Assembly: GCA_016195505.1 (NCBI GenBank)
Contig: JACPZN010000091.1
Coordinates: 1-5,942 of the forward strand
Length of the DNA: 5,942 nucleotides
Direction of reading: 5' to 3'
Source of the DNA: Nitrospirota bacterium
Lineage (GTDB): Bacteria; Nitrospirota; Nitrospiria; Nitrospirales; Nitrospiraceae
Within the stretch, counting starts at the first letter, position 1. The number at the start of each line of letters is the position of its first letter. The notes under the pieces are model-generated. The model saw only the letters and a list, made by a program, of their open reading frames with translations, was not told the DNA's origin and ran no database searches. This document shows positions 1 to 5,727 of this stretch, in pieces. Position numbers and translations under genes: made by a program.

Positions 1-354
1 AAACGCGATATGGGCCGCAAAGGTCTTCCGAAACAGGGCATCGCCTTTTGCAGTTAACGAAATCTTGTTGTACCGGCGATCTCCTTTTATCGTATCCCGT
101 TTGATCAGGCCTTTTGACACGAGGCGATCGAGAACACCGGTGAGAGTGCCTTTAGTCACCAGAGTCTTCGCCGACAATTCAGAACAGGTCATGCCGTCCG
201 TATCGCCCAGCGTCGCGATGACATCGAACTGCGACGGAGTCAGCCGCAGCGATCGAATATAGCGGCTGTCGGCTCGCCAAAACGAAACATACGCTTCGAC
301 CAGCGGCCGAACGAGCTTGAGATGGGGATCGTCCTTGAGGTGCGGGAGCTCCAT
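1..354 (-). CDS. MarR-family transcriptional regulator (3' end outside window)
   Basis: The first 118 codons of a winged-helix DNA-binding protein are present; the gene continues beyond the left edge. MarR proteins are usually about 140-160 residues, so roughly the last quarter is missing. Visible elements: an N-terminal helix (about residues 12-34) for dimerisation, then LTPSQFDVIATLG (helix before the DNA-binding domain), a helix-turn-helix around residues 56-80 with TCSELSAKT and KGTLTGVLDRLVSKGLI, and the wing with RDTIKGDRRYNKISLTAKG ending near residue 108. This order is the standard MarR pattern, in which the recognition helix reads a palindromic operator and a small ligand or oxidation releases the protein. 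The ATG at 354 is the only normal start: an in-frame TAG lies at 370-372. No ribosome binding site precedes it. It is divergent from the HEAT-repeat gene across 119 bp. Family is clear; ligand and targets cannot be told. Confidence 0.93.
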   Translation of the reverse strand, partial: MELPHLKDDPHLKLVRPLVEAYVSFWRADSRYIRSLRLTPSQFDVIATLGDTDGMTCSELSAKTLVTKGTLTGVLDRLVSKGLIKRDTIKGDRRYNKISLTAKGDALFRKTFAAHIAF

Positions 355-360
355 GGCGCC

Positions 361-390
361 AGAGTAGTCCTAACTAGAATGAAGGGTCAA
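361..390 (-). promoter_or_regulatory. Candidate promoter with palindromic operator for the MarR-family gene
   Basis: On the minus strand TTGACC (plus 385-390) is a good -35 hexamer. About 17-18 bases downstream there is only a weak -10 (CTACTC or TACTCT, plus 361-367), about 6-7 bases before the ATG. Between them lies the imperfect palindrome TAGTTAGGACTA (plus 365-376) with TAGT/ACTA arms. A palindrome overlapping the core promoter of a marR-type gene is the usual arrangement for autorepression. The operator role is inferred from position and symmetry only. Confidence 0.4.
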
Positions 391-434
391 GTTCAGCGTG
401 CATTCCAGCGAGGAGTGTGCACAGGATCGATTGA

Positions 435-464
435 TTGACGACCTATCGATGACGCCCGTATGAT
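435..464 (+). promoter_or_regulatory. Candidate sigma-70-type promoter of the HEAT-repeat gene
   Basis: TTGACG at 435-440 and TATGAT at 459-464 are separated by 18 bases and match the sigma-70 consensus in four and five positions respectively. The expected transcription start is near 471, only about three bases before the ATG at 474. No Shine-Dalgarno sequence is present between, so a leaderless transcript is implied if this promoter is the one used. Confidence 0.5.
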
Positions 465-473
465 TCTGCTCCC

Positions 474-1109
474 ATGGCGGGACGTCATGAACAAGGGCAG
501 GGCAATCTGACGGCGCTTGTCGTCCTGATCGGCCTCATCGTGGCCGGCGTGTGGATTTGGAAGCGGCTGACGCCGGAGACCCAAGATTATGTCATCGATC
601 AGGCCATCCCGATCGCCGCTGTCGTCCTGATCGTCCTAACGGTCCTGGCGATGTTCTGGCGAGCCCTCCGCCGCCGGCAATTCAAGCGGCAAGAACGGGG
701 TCGATTGCTCACACTGTTCGGACACGAGACAGCGCTGGATAAAAAGTTGGAACTCGCCTTTGCCATGATCGAGGTCAATGATTACCACGTCGAAGGGCTG
801 GAATCCGCCGTGCCGGCACTCAAAGATCTCTTCGTCACGACATTGCAGCGAGCATTGGGCGACAAGCAGCATCGCATCAGAGGCATGGCGGCCAGTCACC
901 TGGGTGCACTACAAGATATGTCGGTGGTGCCGTTGCTGGTCAAGGCATTAGAAGACGATCATGCCTATGTGCGCTCCTGCGCAGCCTTGGGATTAGGACG
1001 ACTACGGGCAACGGAAACGCGTGAACGACTCGCGAAAGTGATGGAAGAAGATTGGGACCAAACCGTCAGAAGCCGAGCCAAGGAAGCGCTTGAACAAATG
1101 CGGGTGTAG
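474..1109 (+). CDS. Membrane-anchored HEAT-repeat protein
   Basis: A 211-residue protein of unknown specific function. Two hydrophobic segments (about residues 12-29 and 44-62) form a hairpin. The second is followed by a strongly basic stretch (RALRRRQFKRQERGR, 63-77), which by the positive-inside rule places the rest in the cytoplasm. After a linker (78-115), helical pairs of HEAT type follow: about 132-161 with the IRGMAASHLGAL helix and a VVPLLVKALEDD helix, about 162-194 with YVRSCAALGLGRL and RERLAKVMEED, and a final half repeat with VRSRAKEALEQM to the C-terminus. Such repeats normally form a curved protein-binding scaffold, so a role in recruiting a partner to the inner membrane is inferred. 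An in-frame TGA at 450-452 leaves ATG 474 as the only ATG start; no ribosome binding site precedes it. It converges with the phosphoesterase gene, 18 bp apart. Confidence 0.85.
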   Translation: MAGRHEQGQGNLTALVVLIGLIVAGVWIWKRLTPETQDYVIDQAIPIAAVVLIVLTVLAMFWRALRRRQFKRQERGRLLTLFGHETALDKKLELAFAMIEVNDYHVEGLESAVPALKDLFVTTLQRALGDKQHRIRGMAASHLGALQDMSVVPLLVKALEDDHAYVRSCAALGLGRLRATETRERLAKVMEEDWDQTVRSRAKEALEQMRV

Positions 1110-1127
1110 CAGTTATGCCGCTTAGGC

Positions 1128-1970
1128 CTAGACCTGTTCCTGCGTCCACTCAATCACGGCGATCTCAGGCCGACAGTTCCAGCGAAATGGGAGGAAGGAC
1201 CAGCCCAGCCCTCGGTTGATGTAGAGCTTGTGCTCGCCCAATTCGTGCCAGCCTGCCACGCGCCCGTTGCATCCAGGAGGGAGCCAGAAGGTCGGGAGGC
1301 CCGGCACTTGCCATTGGCCGCCATGACTGTGTCCGCACAAGATCAAGTCGATGGCATGATGCGCTTCCACGTGGTCGAGGATGTTCGGTGCGTGGGCCAA
1401 CAACAGAGTAAAACGACGATCGGCACGAGGAGGCACGCACCTCAGGTCGGCTCGGTGGAGAGAAGGATCGTCGACCCCGACAATCACCAGCTCCTCTACG
1501 CCTGTGGAAATGACGGTGCTCTGGTTCACCAACAATGTGACCTTGTGTCGATCAGCGAGTTCGGCATACTGTGCCACAGGCACTCCGCTGTAGTGATCGT
1601 GGTTGCCCAATGTCACGAAGACCGGCGCGATCTCGCGAAGACGTGCGAGAAAACGGAAGAGATGCGGCAGCCCTTCTGGCACGTTGAGTAAGTCCCCAGT
1701 GATGAAAATCCAATCGGGCTGAAGCTCATCAATTGTCTCAACGACGCGATCATGACGTGCGTGGTAGCGATCGAGGTGCAGATCGGTCAAATGGACCGCG
1801 CGACGGCCGGCGAGAGGAGGATGCACATAGGTAAGGGTGGAGACTTCGTGCGTAGACAGGCCGATTTCCCAATGCGGGACTAGGCTGAAGAATCGGTACA
1901 ACGGTTCACTCAAGCAGGAACCGATGTACGCACGCACGTGATCGGGCCAGGACATTTGTCGCCTGGTCAT
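1128..1970 (-). CDS. Calcineurin-like metallophosphoesterase (YkuE/YaeI type)
   Basis: A 280-residue protein with every signature of the dimetal calcineurin-like phosphoesterase fold: DLH (D63, H65), GDLLN (G92-N96, metal-bridging D93), GNHDH (G122-H126), a metal-ligand His in LAHAPN (H193), and GHSHGGQ (G213-Q219, H214 and H216). The family hydrolyses phosphomonoesters or phosphodiesters with two metal ions such as Mn, Fe or Zn. The GHSHGGQ ending with a following FWLPPGCNGRVAG stretch is typical of the YkuE/YaeI group, which includes membrane-associated enzymes and LpxG-like UDP-diacylglucosamine hydrolases. The exact substrate cannot be read from the sequence. There is no evident signal peptide; residues 14-34 are only mildly hydrophobic and could bind the membrane surface. 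The start overlaps the stop of the upstream gene by 4 nt (ATGA, 1967-1970), with no ribosome binding site, so translation is probably coupled. Confidence 0.95.
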   Translation of the reverse strand: MTRRQMSWPDHVRAYIGSCLSEPLYRFFSLVPHWEIGLSTHEVSTLTYVHPPLAGRRAVHLTDLHLDRYHARHDRVVETIDELQPDWIFITGDLLNVPEGLPHLFRFLARLREIAPVFVTLGNHDHYSGVPVAQYAELADRHKVTLLVNQSTVISTGVEELVIVGVDDPSLHRADLRCVPPRADRRFTLLLAHAPNILDHVEAHHAIDLILCGHSHGGQWQVPGLPTFWLPPGCNGRVAGWHELGEHKLYINRGLGWSFLPFRWNCRPEIAVIEWTQEQV

Positions 1971-2638
1971 TTGATGATTCGATCGAGTTCGGCCCGGTCG
2001 GCAGGAGTGACGCGATAACCTTTTTCGTAGAGCCGGCTCATGCCGTTCATCATGTGCTCGAGATCCCTGGTTCGATACCAGACGTCGAACCGTTCCGTGA
2101 GGGTTGTGGCCTGTGTGGCCGGTGAGTGTACCGGATCGTATGCGAGCGCAAGCGATTGGAAGAGATCGTGCAGCTCCTCACGGTTATAGTGGGCGTCGTC
2201 ATTCCGGTCCCCTACAAGCGCAAACTCATAGGACGTCAAGCTTACCGACAGCGAGGATTGGGTCCGGTGGAGATCCCGGCGCACCGCATCGAGTCCCCCA
2301 GGGTACAGCCGAAGGCAGTCTTCACGGCTCGGTGGCTGGAGCAAAAGGTCGAGGCTTATGGGGTGGACGTCGAGGGGAGCCGGTTTGTGCTTTTCCTGCC
2401 GATAGAACCAGCTCGTGCAGCCGCTCGCCCTCGCGAATGCGATTTTATCGGATGCAATGTGTTCTTGAATATGGTGAGTAAATTGATTGAACACGCCGTC
2501 CGTTGTTGCACTTGATCCAGGGGTAGCCGGCAGTGCAGTCGGGAAGCTCAGAGGAAGAAAGAGCGTCAGCACCAAGGTCGCCTGAATTATCAGGGCGTGC
2601 CATCGAATAGAATCTGGTTTGTGCGATGTGTTCTGCAT
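1967..2638 (-). CDS. Secreted protein with a single EF-hand-like calcium-binding loop
   Basis: A 223-residue protein of no family I recognise. A hydrophobic segment (about residues 15-36) followed by a Pro/Ala/Ser-rich stretch (ALPATPGSSA) indicates a Sec signal peptide with cleavage around residue 38, so the mature protein should be periplasmic or anchored outside. Residues 144-155 read DRNDDAHYNREE, which fits the 12-residue EF-hand loop: D, N and D at positions 1, 3 and 5, an aromatic at 8, N at 9 and E at 12, with helices before (SYEFALVG) and after (LHDLFQSLAL). Position 6 is Ala rather than the usual Gly. Two cysteines (C74, C108) could form a disulfide. The gene is first in a two-gene unit with the phosphoesterase (4-nt overlap), suggesting a shared process. 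The ATG at 2638 has no Shine-Dalgarno sequence, but the signal peptide supports it. Confidence 0.82.
   Translation of the reverse strand: MQNTSHKPDSIRWHALIIQATLVLTLFLPLSFPTALPATPGSSATTDGVFNQFTHHIQEHIASDKIAFARASGCTSWFYRQEKHKPAPLDVHPISLDLLLQPPSREDCLRLYPGGLDAVRRDLHRTQSSLSVSLTSYEFALVGDRNDDAHYNREELHDLFQSLALAYDPVHSPATQATTLTERFDVWYRTRDLEHMMNGMSRLYEKGYRVTPADRAELDRIIK
2174..2209 (-). other. EF-hand-like calcium-binding loop (within the secreted protein)
   Basis: These 12 codons encode D-R-N-D-D-A-H-Y-N-R-E-E, residues 144-155. Coordinating positions 1, 3, 5, 9 and 12 carry D, N, D, N and E. Calcium binding is inferred from the pattern. Confidence 0.65.
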
Positions 2639-2649
2639 GGGCTAGAAAC

Positions 2650-2678
2650 AGTATACCATGGGCCTTGCCTTCCAAGAT
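2650..2678 (-). promoter_or_regulatory. Candidate promoter of the EF-hand protein / phosphoesterase unit
   Basis: On the minus strand TATACT (plus 2650-2655) is a good -10 hexamer, preceded at 17 bases by a weak -35 (ATCTTG, plus 2673-2678). Transcription would start near 2643, about five bases before the ATG at 2638. It lies in the 90 bp gap shared with the divergent truD. Confidence 0.35.
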
Positions 2679-2718
2679 CCACAGGAACACATCCAGCTGC
2701 ACGCACAGCGTTTGATAC

Positions 2719-2722
2719 GGAG
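2719..2722 (+). promoter_or_regulatory. Ribosome binding site deciding the GTG start of truD
   Basis: GGAG lies six bases before the GTG at 2729. An in-frame TGA at 2723-2725 rules out any earlier start, and the nearby ATG at 2725 is in another frame and ends after six codons. The GTG start is therefore well supported. Confidence 0.75.
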
Positions 2723-2728
2723 TGATGC

Positions 2729-3763
2729 GTGACGGAACAGATTGAACCTTTTCTCACGAGCACCGTCCCCGGCATCGGCGGACGGATCCGCACCACACCG
2801 GAAGATTTTCAGGTCGAGGAACGGCCGCTGTATCTTCCCTGCGGGGAAGGAGAACATCTGTACGTCAAGATCACCAAGCGGGGGCTCTCCACACCGGACC
2901 TTGTCCGCCGCCTCTCGTCTACGCTGGGCGCGAAGGCTCAGGCTATCGGCGTGGCTGGATTGAAGGATGCACGAGCTGTCACCACTCAGATGGTGTCTCT
3001 GCTGGGGGTCAATCCGGAGCAGGTGTCTCGTCTTAAGATCGACGATCAGATTCTGAACGTGGAAGTTCTCGCGCGCCATCGCAATCGGCTGCGAACCGGA
3101 CACCATGCCGGGAACCATTTCCGGTTAGTCATCCGCGAAGTCGCCGGTCATGCCGCTGAAACGGTGCCGGCCGTCCTTGGCCAACTCAGCAAGCGCGGAG
3201 TCCCGAACTACTTCGGGCCGCAGCGACAGGGAAAGAGCGGAGACAATTACCAGATCGGCACCGCCTTGCTGAACGATCCGCATCGGCGCAAGAAGATGAA
3301 CCGGGCCAAACGCATCTGGTATCTCAATACCTATCAGGCCTTTCTGTTCAATCGCATACTTGCCCGGCGCCTCGATGACATCGATCGCATCTTTGTCGGC
3401 GACTGGGCAACAAAGTTGGAAAACGGCGCCTGTTTCCAAGTCGAGGATGCCGAAAAAGAACAGCCGCGAGTAGATCGTTTCGAGATCAGTCCGACGGGGA
3501 TTTTATTCGGCTCACGGGTGTCGTGGGCCAGTGGCGAGCCGGGACGGATTGAGGAAGCCGTCATTGCGGAAGCAGGCACGACGCGGGACGCTCTTGTCAC
3601 AGCGGCGAAGGCTTGCGGCTTCCGCGGCGAACGCCGGGCGCTGAGGGTTCCACTAGTGGAGCTCGACTGGTCGCTGAACGGTTCGGTCCTCACCCTGGCG
3701 TTTGCCCTCCCTCCGGGCTCATACGCTACGAGCGTGTTGCGCGAATTGATGAAGGACAAGTAG
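2729..3763 (+). CDS. truD: tRNA pseudouridine(13) synthase TruD
   Basis: A 344-residue cytoplasmic enzyme that isomerises uridine 13 of tRNA (tRNA-Glu in E. coli) to pseudouridine. The N-terminal part shows the TruD strand RTTPEDFQVEE (21-31) and GEHLYVKITKRGLST (41-55). The catalytic block is GVAGLKDARAVTTQ (74-87), with the nucleophile at D80, the same number as in E. coli TruD. Further family blocks are HRNRLRTGHHAGNHF (117-131), RGVPNYFGPQRQG (156-168), and the helix RIWYLNTYQAFLFNRIL (195-211). The TRUD insertion domain covers about 155-300, and the C-terminus closes with RRALRVPL and LPPGSYATSVLRELM, also typical. The length is normal and no key residue is missing. It starts at GTG with GGAG six bases upstream. 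It is divergent from the EF-hand gene and 79 bp upstream of the oxidase pieces on the same strand; no functional link to them is evident. Confidence 0.98.
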   Translation: MTEQIEPFLTSTVPGIGGRIRTTPEDFQVEERPLYLPCGEGEHLYVKITKRGLSTPDLVRRLSSTLGAKAQAIGVAGLKDARAVTTQMVSLLGVNPEQVSRLKIDDQILNVEVLARHRNRLRTGHHAGNHFRLVIREVAGHAAETVPAVLGQLSKRGVPNYFGPQRQGKSGDNYQIGTALLNDPHRRKKMNRAKRIWYLNTYQAFLFNRILARRLDDIDRIFVGDWATKLENGACFQVEDAEKEQPRVDRFEISPTGILFGSRVSWASGEPGRIEEAVIAEAGTTRDALVTAAKACGFRGERRALRVPLVELDWSLNGSVLTLAFALPPGSYATSVLRELMKDK

Positions 3764-3832
3764 CGATGCATGTTAATATTGCCAAAGAAAGGTGCAGGCG
3801 TCAGGACGATGAGAGAGCATTCATTCTTCCAA

Positions 3833-3839
3833 GAGGGAG
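3833..3839 (+). promoter_or_regulatory. Ribosome binding site of the bd-like oxidase gene
   Basis: The purine-rich GAGGGAG precedes the ATG at 3843; its GAGG core lies six bases upstream of the start. An in-frame TGA at 3810-3812 closes the frame above, so this ATG is the earliest possible. Confidence 0.65.
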
Positions 3840-3842
3840 AAG

Positions 3843-4961
3843 ATGGTCAGGATCGCGATCGGCCGAGATCTCCAGCACGCGGCGCGCTGCCGGCCGATCC
3901 TCAGATCGTGCATCTTCCAAATCTGTATTGCGGTGGTCGTTTCAGTTGTGCCTGAGGCAATCGCTGCTGATCTCCCAGACCAAAATCGAAAGCCCGCCGT
4001 TTCTCGCGACGTTTATTACAAGACTGAGGGCATTGTCTCAGGACCTGCCGCCCCTCGGCTGACCGATCAAGATTACCCCAGGCTGAGCGAAATTCCAGCT
4101 CTACAGGAGAGCCGACTGGTTATTTGGGTGCTTGCCCAACAGCACAACTACTGGGGTGCCTTTGTCTTCGGAGTGTTGGTCTTGGTTGTTCTACTAGAGA
4201 TCAGCTCAATGATGGTGCGCACAGGTGAATCAACCCAACGATACGATAGTTATGCGTATGAAATGATATGGCTGCTTGTGCTGGCTCTTTCTGTAGCTGC
4301 GGCCCTCGGTGGCCTGCTCTTGTTCGGCTTGTTGGCATTGTACCCAGACCTCACACGGTATTTAGCCAGTGTGTTTCGCCCGTTCTTCCTCGGCTATGGC
4401 GTCGTGTTGGTCCTGTTCAACGCCGTGGTTTATCTATACTATTCAACATGGCAACGCATGAGTGCAGGGTTGCCCAAATGGGCTCATGCCAGCCTCGGAG
4501 TTCTCGCTTGCAGTCTCGGAACACTGCTTGTGTTGATCTCCAATGCCTGGGGAAGCTTCATGCTCTCCCCGGCAGGGGTGGATCAGTATGGACGGTCTCT
4601 AGGGAACTATTGGCAGGTGCTGCATACGGCGACCTGGAATCCGCTGAACGTCCACCGGATCGCCGGTCATATCGTATTTGGTGCCGCAGTCATCTCAGCC
4701 TATGCCACCTATCGAGCGATGACCGAGAAAGCACGCGAGGAGCAGGTGCGCTACGACAGGATGGCGTATATGGCTGCCCTCGCAACGATGTTTGTTCTGT
4801 TCACGTTCCAGTTTGGTGGTTCTTGGCTGATGCGAGAGATTTACGGCTACAACCAGGCAATGGGAATCACGTTGCTTGGGGGGCTGCTTGCGTGGCTCGG
4901 CATTGTCCTCGCAGTACTATTCGGATCGCTGTTTCTTGGGATCAACTATTATCTCTGGTAA
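3843..4961 (+). CDS. Cytochrome bd-like oxidase subunit I, N-terminal part (ends at an in-frame TAA)
   Basis: A 372-residue membrane protein resembling divergent cytochrome bd ubiquinol oxidase subunit I. A signal peptide (hydrophobic 23-36, EAIAAD cleavage region 39-43) is followed by a short periplasmic stretch and seven likely TM helices (about 103-123, 141-165, 176-200, 216-234, 272-292, 307-323, 342-365). Family-like blocks: QQHNYWGAFVFG (99-110), where H101 matches the conserved TM1 His; FRPFFLGYG (178-186); SNAWGSFMLSPAG (233-245); NPLNVHRIAGH (266-276), with H271 a candidate heme ligand; and GSWLMREIYGY (326-336), which keeps the W-x3-E spacing of the bd motif GWxxxExGRQPW but lacks RQPW. 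The quinol-binding Q-loop of canonical CydA is absent, so the electron donor is uncertain. No CxxCH heme c motif is present. In long bd-like homologues as I recall them, the chain continues after NYYLW; here TAA (4959-4961) stops it, and the next frame continues in phase. Confidence 0.85.
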   Translation: MVRIAIGRDLQHAARCRPILRSCIFQICIAVVVSVVPEAIAADLPDQNRKPAVSRDVYYKTEGIVSGPAAPRLTDQDYPRLSEIPALQESRLVIWVLAQQHNYWGAFVFGVLVLVVLLEISSMMVRTGESTQRYDSYAYEMIWLLVLALSVAAALGGLLLFGLLALYPDLTRYLASVFRPFFLGYGVVLVLFNAVVYLYYSTWQRMSAGLPKWAHASLGVLACSLGTLLVLISNAWGSFMLSPAGVDQYGRSLGNYWQVLHTATWNPLNVHRIAGHIVFGAAVISAYATYRAMTEKAREEQVRYDRMAYMAALATMFVLFTFQFGGSWLMREIYGYNQAMGITLLGGLLAWLGIVLAVLFGSLFLGINYYLW

Positions 4962-4972
4962 CGAATAAATGC

Positions 4973-4977
4973 GGAAG
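4973..4977 (+). promoter_or_regulatory. Possible re-initiation ribosome binding site before the second oxidase piece
   Basis: GGAAG lies eight bases before GTG 4986 and 11 bases after the TAA of the first piece. This would allow translation to restart, so the split could in principle be functional. It may also be chance within the former linker. Confidence 0.4.
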
Positions 4978-4985
4978 ATGACGGG

Positions 4986-5366
4986 GTGCGCTATAGGCGC
5001 TATGCGAAATATGTGTTTCTGACTTTGGCTGTGTGTATGGCTGTATATATCACGCCGCATACTTTGGTCATGACCCCACGAGAACTTTTGCAAATGGGTG
5101 GTCAACAGCATCAGGTCCTGGGGAATTATGGGGTTGAGTCGTCAAAGAACGCGGCCATCAGTATCATGATGGTCACCACGATGTGGTCCTTTGTCTTGTG
5201 GGGAAAAAGCAGGTTTCGAAATACCTCTCGTTCGATTGATCGTTTCATAGCTGTGGCCTTCTTGGCTGGCGCAGCGAATATTCTCTGGCTCGGGATCTAT
5301 GGATATTACATTCCTGCCAACGTCCGTGTTGGACTTTCGGTTCCCTATGGTGGTGACAACCCTTAG
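4986..5366 (+). CDS. bd-like oxidase, middle piece (ends by frameshift)
   Basis: This frame encodes 126 residues if GTG 4986 is used, the first start-type codon after the TAA that ends the preceding piece. It is in the same phase as that piece, and the eight codons between (4962-4985) are open, so readthrough would give one continuous chain. TM helices are likely at about 9-27, 56-73 and 84-108. Blocks that fit the C-terminal half of long bd-like oxidases are YITPHTLVMTP (21-31), MGGQQHQVLGNYG (37-49), SKNAAISIMMVTT (53-65) and GIYGYYIPANVR (103-114). H25 and H42 are possible metal or heme ligands. From residue 121 the frame leaves the family pattern (YGGDNP, then stop), while the +1 frame continues it. 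The deviation begins at a CCC run at 5343-5345; dropping one C restores the frame. It probably does not represent a complete protein. Confidence 0.7.
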   Translation: MRYRRYAKYVFLTLAVCMAVYITPHTLVMTPRELLQMGGQQHQVLGNYGVESSKNAAISIMMVTTMWSFVLWGKSRFRNTSRSIDRFIAVAFLAGAANILWLGIYGYYIPANVRVGLSVPYGGDNP

Positions 5367-5717
5367 TCTCGTTGTTTTGAGCGGCGTGGTTTTTCGAAGA
5401 TTCTCGCAGGCTGGGGCTAGAGATCATCAAGCTTGGGAAAGTATCTCGGGGAGAGGATATTACGTCCTATTCTTTCTGGCATTTGTGGTCACCTGGATCA
5501 TGGGGCTGGGCGGGAACGTCGATCATCGCTTCGTTTGTTCTGGCACATCAATGAGATCATGCGTGACAACTCACCCTGGGCCTTTACGCACACCGTCGGC
5601 TTTGCGGCGAACGTGATCACCATGAACGCCATCATCTTCTGGTTGGGATTGCTGCTGCTCGTATGGATGACTAAGTTGGGGAAGGACCGTTTGAAAGGAA
5701 CGCCTTCCGCAGAGTAA
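5347..5717 (+). pseudogene. bd-like oxidase, C-terminal piece with a second frameshift
   Basis: This is the remainder of the oxidase gene, disconnected from a start. From 5347 to 5520 the coherent frame encodes MVVTTLSLVVLSGVVFRR and onward, through YYVLFFLAFVVTWIMGLGG, with two TM helices. At about 5520 the coherent frame shifts back: adding one base after GTC 5518-5520 gives GLGGNVRSSLRLFWH, then EIMRDNSPWAFTHTVGFAA and a last TM helix (IIFWLGLLLLVWM) to the TAA at 5715-5717. RSS...WH...MRD.S..A.T recalls the C-terminus of long bd-like oxidases. With both shifts undone, 4986-5717 encodes 243 residues with about six TM helices. As read, no frame spans it. It is either a decayed gene or a sequence carrying two indel errors. 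Confidence 0.75.
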
Positions 5718-5727
5718 AAACATTGCC

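Noticed and set aside
1123..1130. Perfect palindrome TAGGCCTA between the convergent HEAT and phosphoesterase genes, as a possible terminator
   Set aside because: It has no loop and no T-run on either side, so it cannot form a standard intrinsic terminator; eight bases of symmetry may be chance.
1230..1691. A 153-codon open frame antisense to the phosphoesterase
   Set aside because: It is fully covered by a gene with all catalytic motifs on the other strand; no independent support.
2126..2515. A 129-codon open frame antisense to the EF-hand gene (and a second one at 2104-2481)
   Set aside because: Both lie wholly antisense to a gene with a signal peptide and a coherent EF-hand-like pattern; neither shows a recognisable domain.
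3746..3779. Possible promoter (TTGATG and TAATAT) at the end of truD for the oxidase gene
   Set aside because: The two boxes are 22 bases apart, too far for a sigma-70 promoter, and no better-spaced pair is present; a promoter here is possible but not supported.
3613..4062. A 149-codon open frame bridging the end of truD and the start of the oxidase gene
   Set aside because: It overlaps two well-supported genes, has no ribosome binding site and has an Arg/Ser/Pro-rich composition typical of shadow frames.
4268..4981. A 237-codon open frame on the plus strand inside the oxidase gene
   Set aside because: It overlaps the clearly membrane-protein-coding frame over most of its length, has Arg/Cys/Ser-rich low-quality composition with no family pattern, and fits an out-of-frame shadow.
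4962..5717. Programmed ribosomal frameshifting as the explanation for the broken oxidase C-terminus
   Set aside because: Two opposite shifts and a stop would be needed, and I see no classic slippery heptamer with a following stem-loop at either site; mutation or sequence error is simpler.
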